Below, piece by piece: positions 32,215-33,249 of a stretch of 33,249 bases of DNA. The notes under the pieces were generated by a model. The model was not told where the DNA came from and did no database searches. It saw only the letters and a list, made by a program, of their open reading frames with translations. The stretch is from an uncultured Bacteroidales bacterium (GTDB taxonomy: Bacteria; Bacteroidota; Bacteroidia; Bacteroidales; UBA932), in assembly GCA_949300335.1 (NCBI GenBank), contig CASGDV010000138.1, positions 1 through 33,249 on the forward strand, read 5' to 3'. The stretch's first letter is position 1; every line of letters starts with the position of its first letter. Position numbers and translations under genes: made by a program.

Positions 32215-33249
32215 TCAGTCAACGAGAGCCAGATCATGCTCCACCATAATCCTCACAAGGTCCTCGAACGATGTCTTGCGCGGATTCCAGCCCAGAACTT
32301 TTCTGGCTTTGGATGGATCCCCAAGAAGTTCCTCAACTTCCGCCGGTCTGAAATACTTCGGATCCACCTCGACAAGCACCTTTCCCGAAGACACATCAAT
32401 TCCCTTTTCATCGACACCTTCACCCTCCCATTTCAAATCAATCCCGGCAAAACGGAAGGCAAGCGTTGCAAACTCCCGGACCGAATGCTGTTCTCCCGTA
32501 GCTATCACGAAATCCTCAGGATGATTGGCCTGCAGCATCAGCCACATGCACTCCACATAATCACGCGCATATCCCCAGTCACGCCTGGCATTGAGATTTC
32601 CGAGATAAAGCTTGTCCTGAAGCCCCTTTGCTATCCTGGCGGCGGCCAGTGAAATCTTGCGGGTAACGAAATTCTCACCCCTGCGCTCAGATTCATGATT
32701 GAAAAGTATGCCGTTCACGGCAAACATCCCGTAACTCTCACGATAGTTCTTAGTAATCCAGAAGCCATACTGCTTCGCCACACCATACGGTGAACGCGGA
32801 TAAAACGGCGTGGTTTCCTTCTGGGGAATCTCCTGCACCTTGCCGAAAAGCTCCGACGTTGAAGCCTGATAGATCCTGCAAGATTTTTCCATGCCGCATA
32901 TCCTTACAGCCTCCAGAAGCCTCAACGTACCCACAGCATCGGTTTCAGCCGTATATTCCGGTACATCGAAAGAAACCTTCACATGACTCTGCGCGGCAAG
33001 ATTGTATATTTCATCAGGCTTCACCTGCGAAATAATCCTTATCAGCGAACTGGAATCCGTCATATCCCCCCAATGAAGCTCCACAAGACGGCTTCTCTTC
33101 ATGTCCCTGACCCATTCGTCAAGATAAATATGCTCGATCCTTCCGGTATTGAAAGACGACGAACGCCGGAGAATACCATGGACTTCATAACCTTTTTCTA
33201 TAAGAAACTCGGCAAGATACGACCCGTCCTGCCCCGTAATGCCCGTAAT
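32215..33249 (-). CDS. gmd: GDP-mannose 4,6-dehydratase (start beyond window)
   Basis: The reading frame is open through the right edge: before the internal Met at 33102 it continues with [16 protein letters not shown] (NADP-binding loop) and [16 protein letters not shown], so only a handful of N-terminal residues lie outside. Motifs are [30 protein letters not shown], and [10 protein letters not shown] with the catalytic Tyr-Lys pair. [16 protein letters not shown] segment is also present. It converts GDP-mannose to GDP-4-keto-6-deoxy-mannose, the substrate of the next gene, fcl. About 345 residues are visible, near full family length. Confidence 0.97.
   Translation of the reverse strand: MTGITGQDGSYLAEFLIEKGYEVHGILRRSSSFNTGRIEHIYLDEWVRDMKRSRLVELHWGDMTDSSSLIRIISQVKPDEIYNLAAQSHVKVSFDVPEYTAETDAVGTLRLLEAVRICGMEKSCRIYQASTSELFGKVQEIPQKETTPFYPRSPYGVAKQYGFWITKNYRESYGMFAVNGILFNHESERRGENFVTRKISLAAARIAKGLQDKLYLGNLNARRDWGYARDYVECMWLMLQANHPEDFVIATGEQHSVREFATLAFRFAGIDLKWEGEGVDEKGIDVSSGKVLVEVDPKYFRPAEVEELLGDPSKARKVLGWNPRKTSFEDLVRIMVEHDLALVD

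Overview
The window looks like chromosomal DNA from a Bacteroidales bacterium, probably gut-associated. The evidence is: three or four promoter-like sites of the Bacteroidetes type (TAnnTTTG at -7, in two cases with TTG about 19-20 bases upstream); a tmRNA with the tag GNNNYALAA; a type III glutamine synthetase; a long SecA of about 1090 residues ending in a SEC-C zinc motif; and a set of secreted glycan-degrading enzymes (GH92, GH2, sialate O-acetylesterase). The sequence does not settle genus or family.

Layout. Positions 1-404 hold a shortened thioredoxin-like lipoprotein on the minus strand, with a possible promoter pointing off the left edge. From 496 to 15158 everything reads rightward: a secreted GH92 alpha-mannosidase, tmRNA (ssrA) with its own promoter and terminator, then a five-gene nitrogen-assimilation operon, gltB-gltD-asnB-amt-glnN, closed by a strong intrinsic terminator. 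A roughly 520-base gene-free stretch (15159-15681) full of direct and inverted repeats separates this from a leftward block filling the rest of the window. In transcription order that block is gmd (cut by the window end), fcl, a large fimbrillin-like surface lipoprotein, a 46-residue small protein, a sialate O-acetylesterase, secA, a bactofilin, ppk1, ppx, and a 1519-residue multidomain GH2 enzyme.

How the genes work together. The right-hand operon imports ammonium (Amt), fixes it into glutamine (GSIII), makes glutamate (GltBD) and passes amide nitrogen to asparagine (AsnB). Gmd and Fcl convert GDP-mannose to GDP-L-fucose for surface glycans. Ppk1 and Ppx make and break polyphosphate. SecA drives export of the secreted enzymes and lipoproteins. 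The GH92, GH2 and esterase genes are scattered CAZyme genes, not a classic SusC/SusD polysaccharide utilisation locus; no SusC/D pair is visible here.

The most unusual item is the GH2 protein at 15682-20241. It joins a ricin-type lectin domain, an intact LacZ-like GH2 enzyme and a C-terminal DUF4886/SGNH-like esterase domain in one secreted chain. Between GH2 domains it carries ten exact-length 12-base tandem repeats encoding a cysteine-rich, charge-alternating segment (11 Cys in 37 residues). Other points of note are the unannotated-size 46-residue gene, the truncated thioredoxin-like lipoprotein, a 158-base MITE-like inverted-repeat structure, and a hairpin sitting exactly at the predicted secA transcription start.
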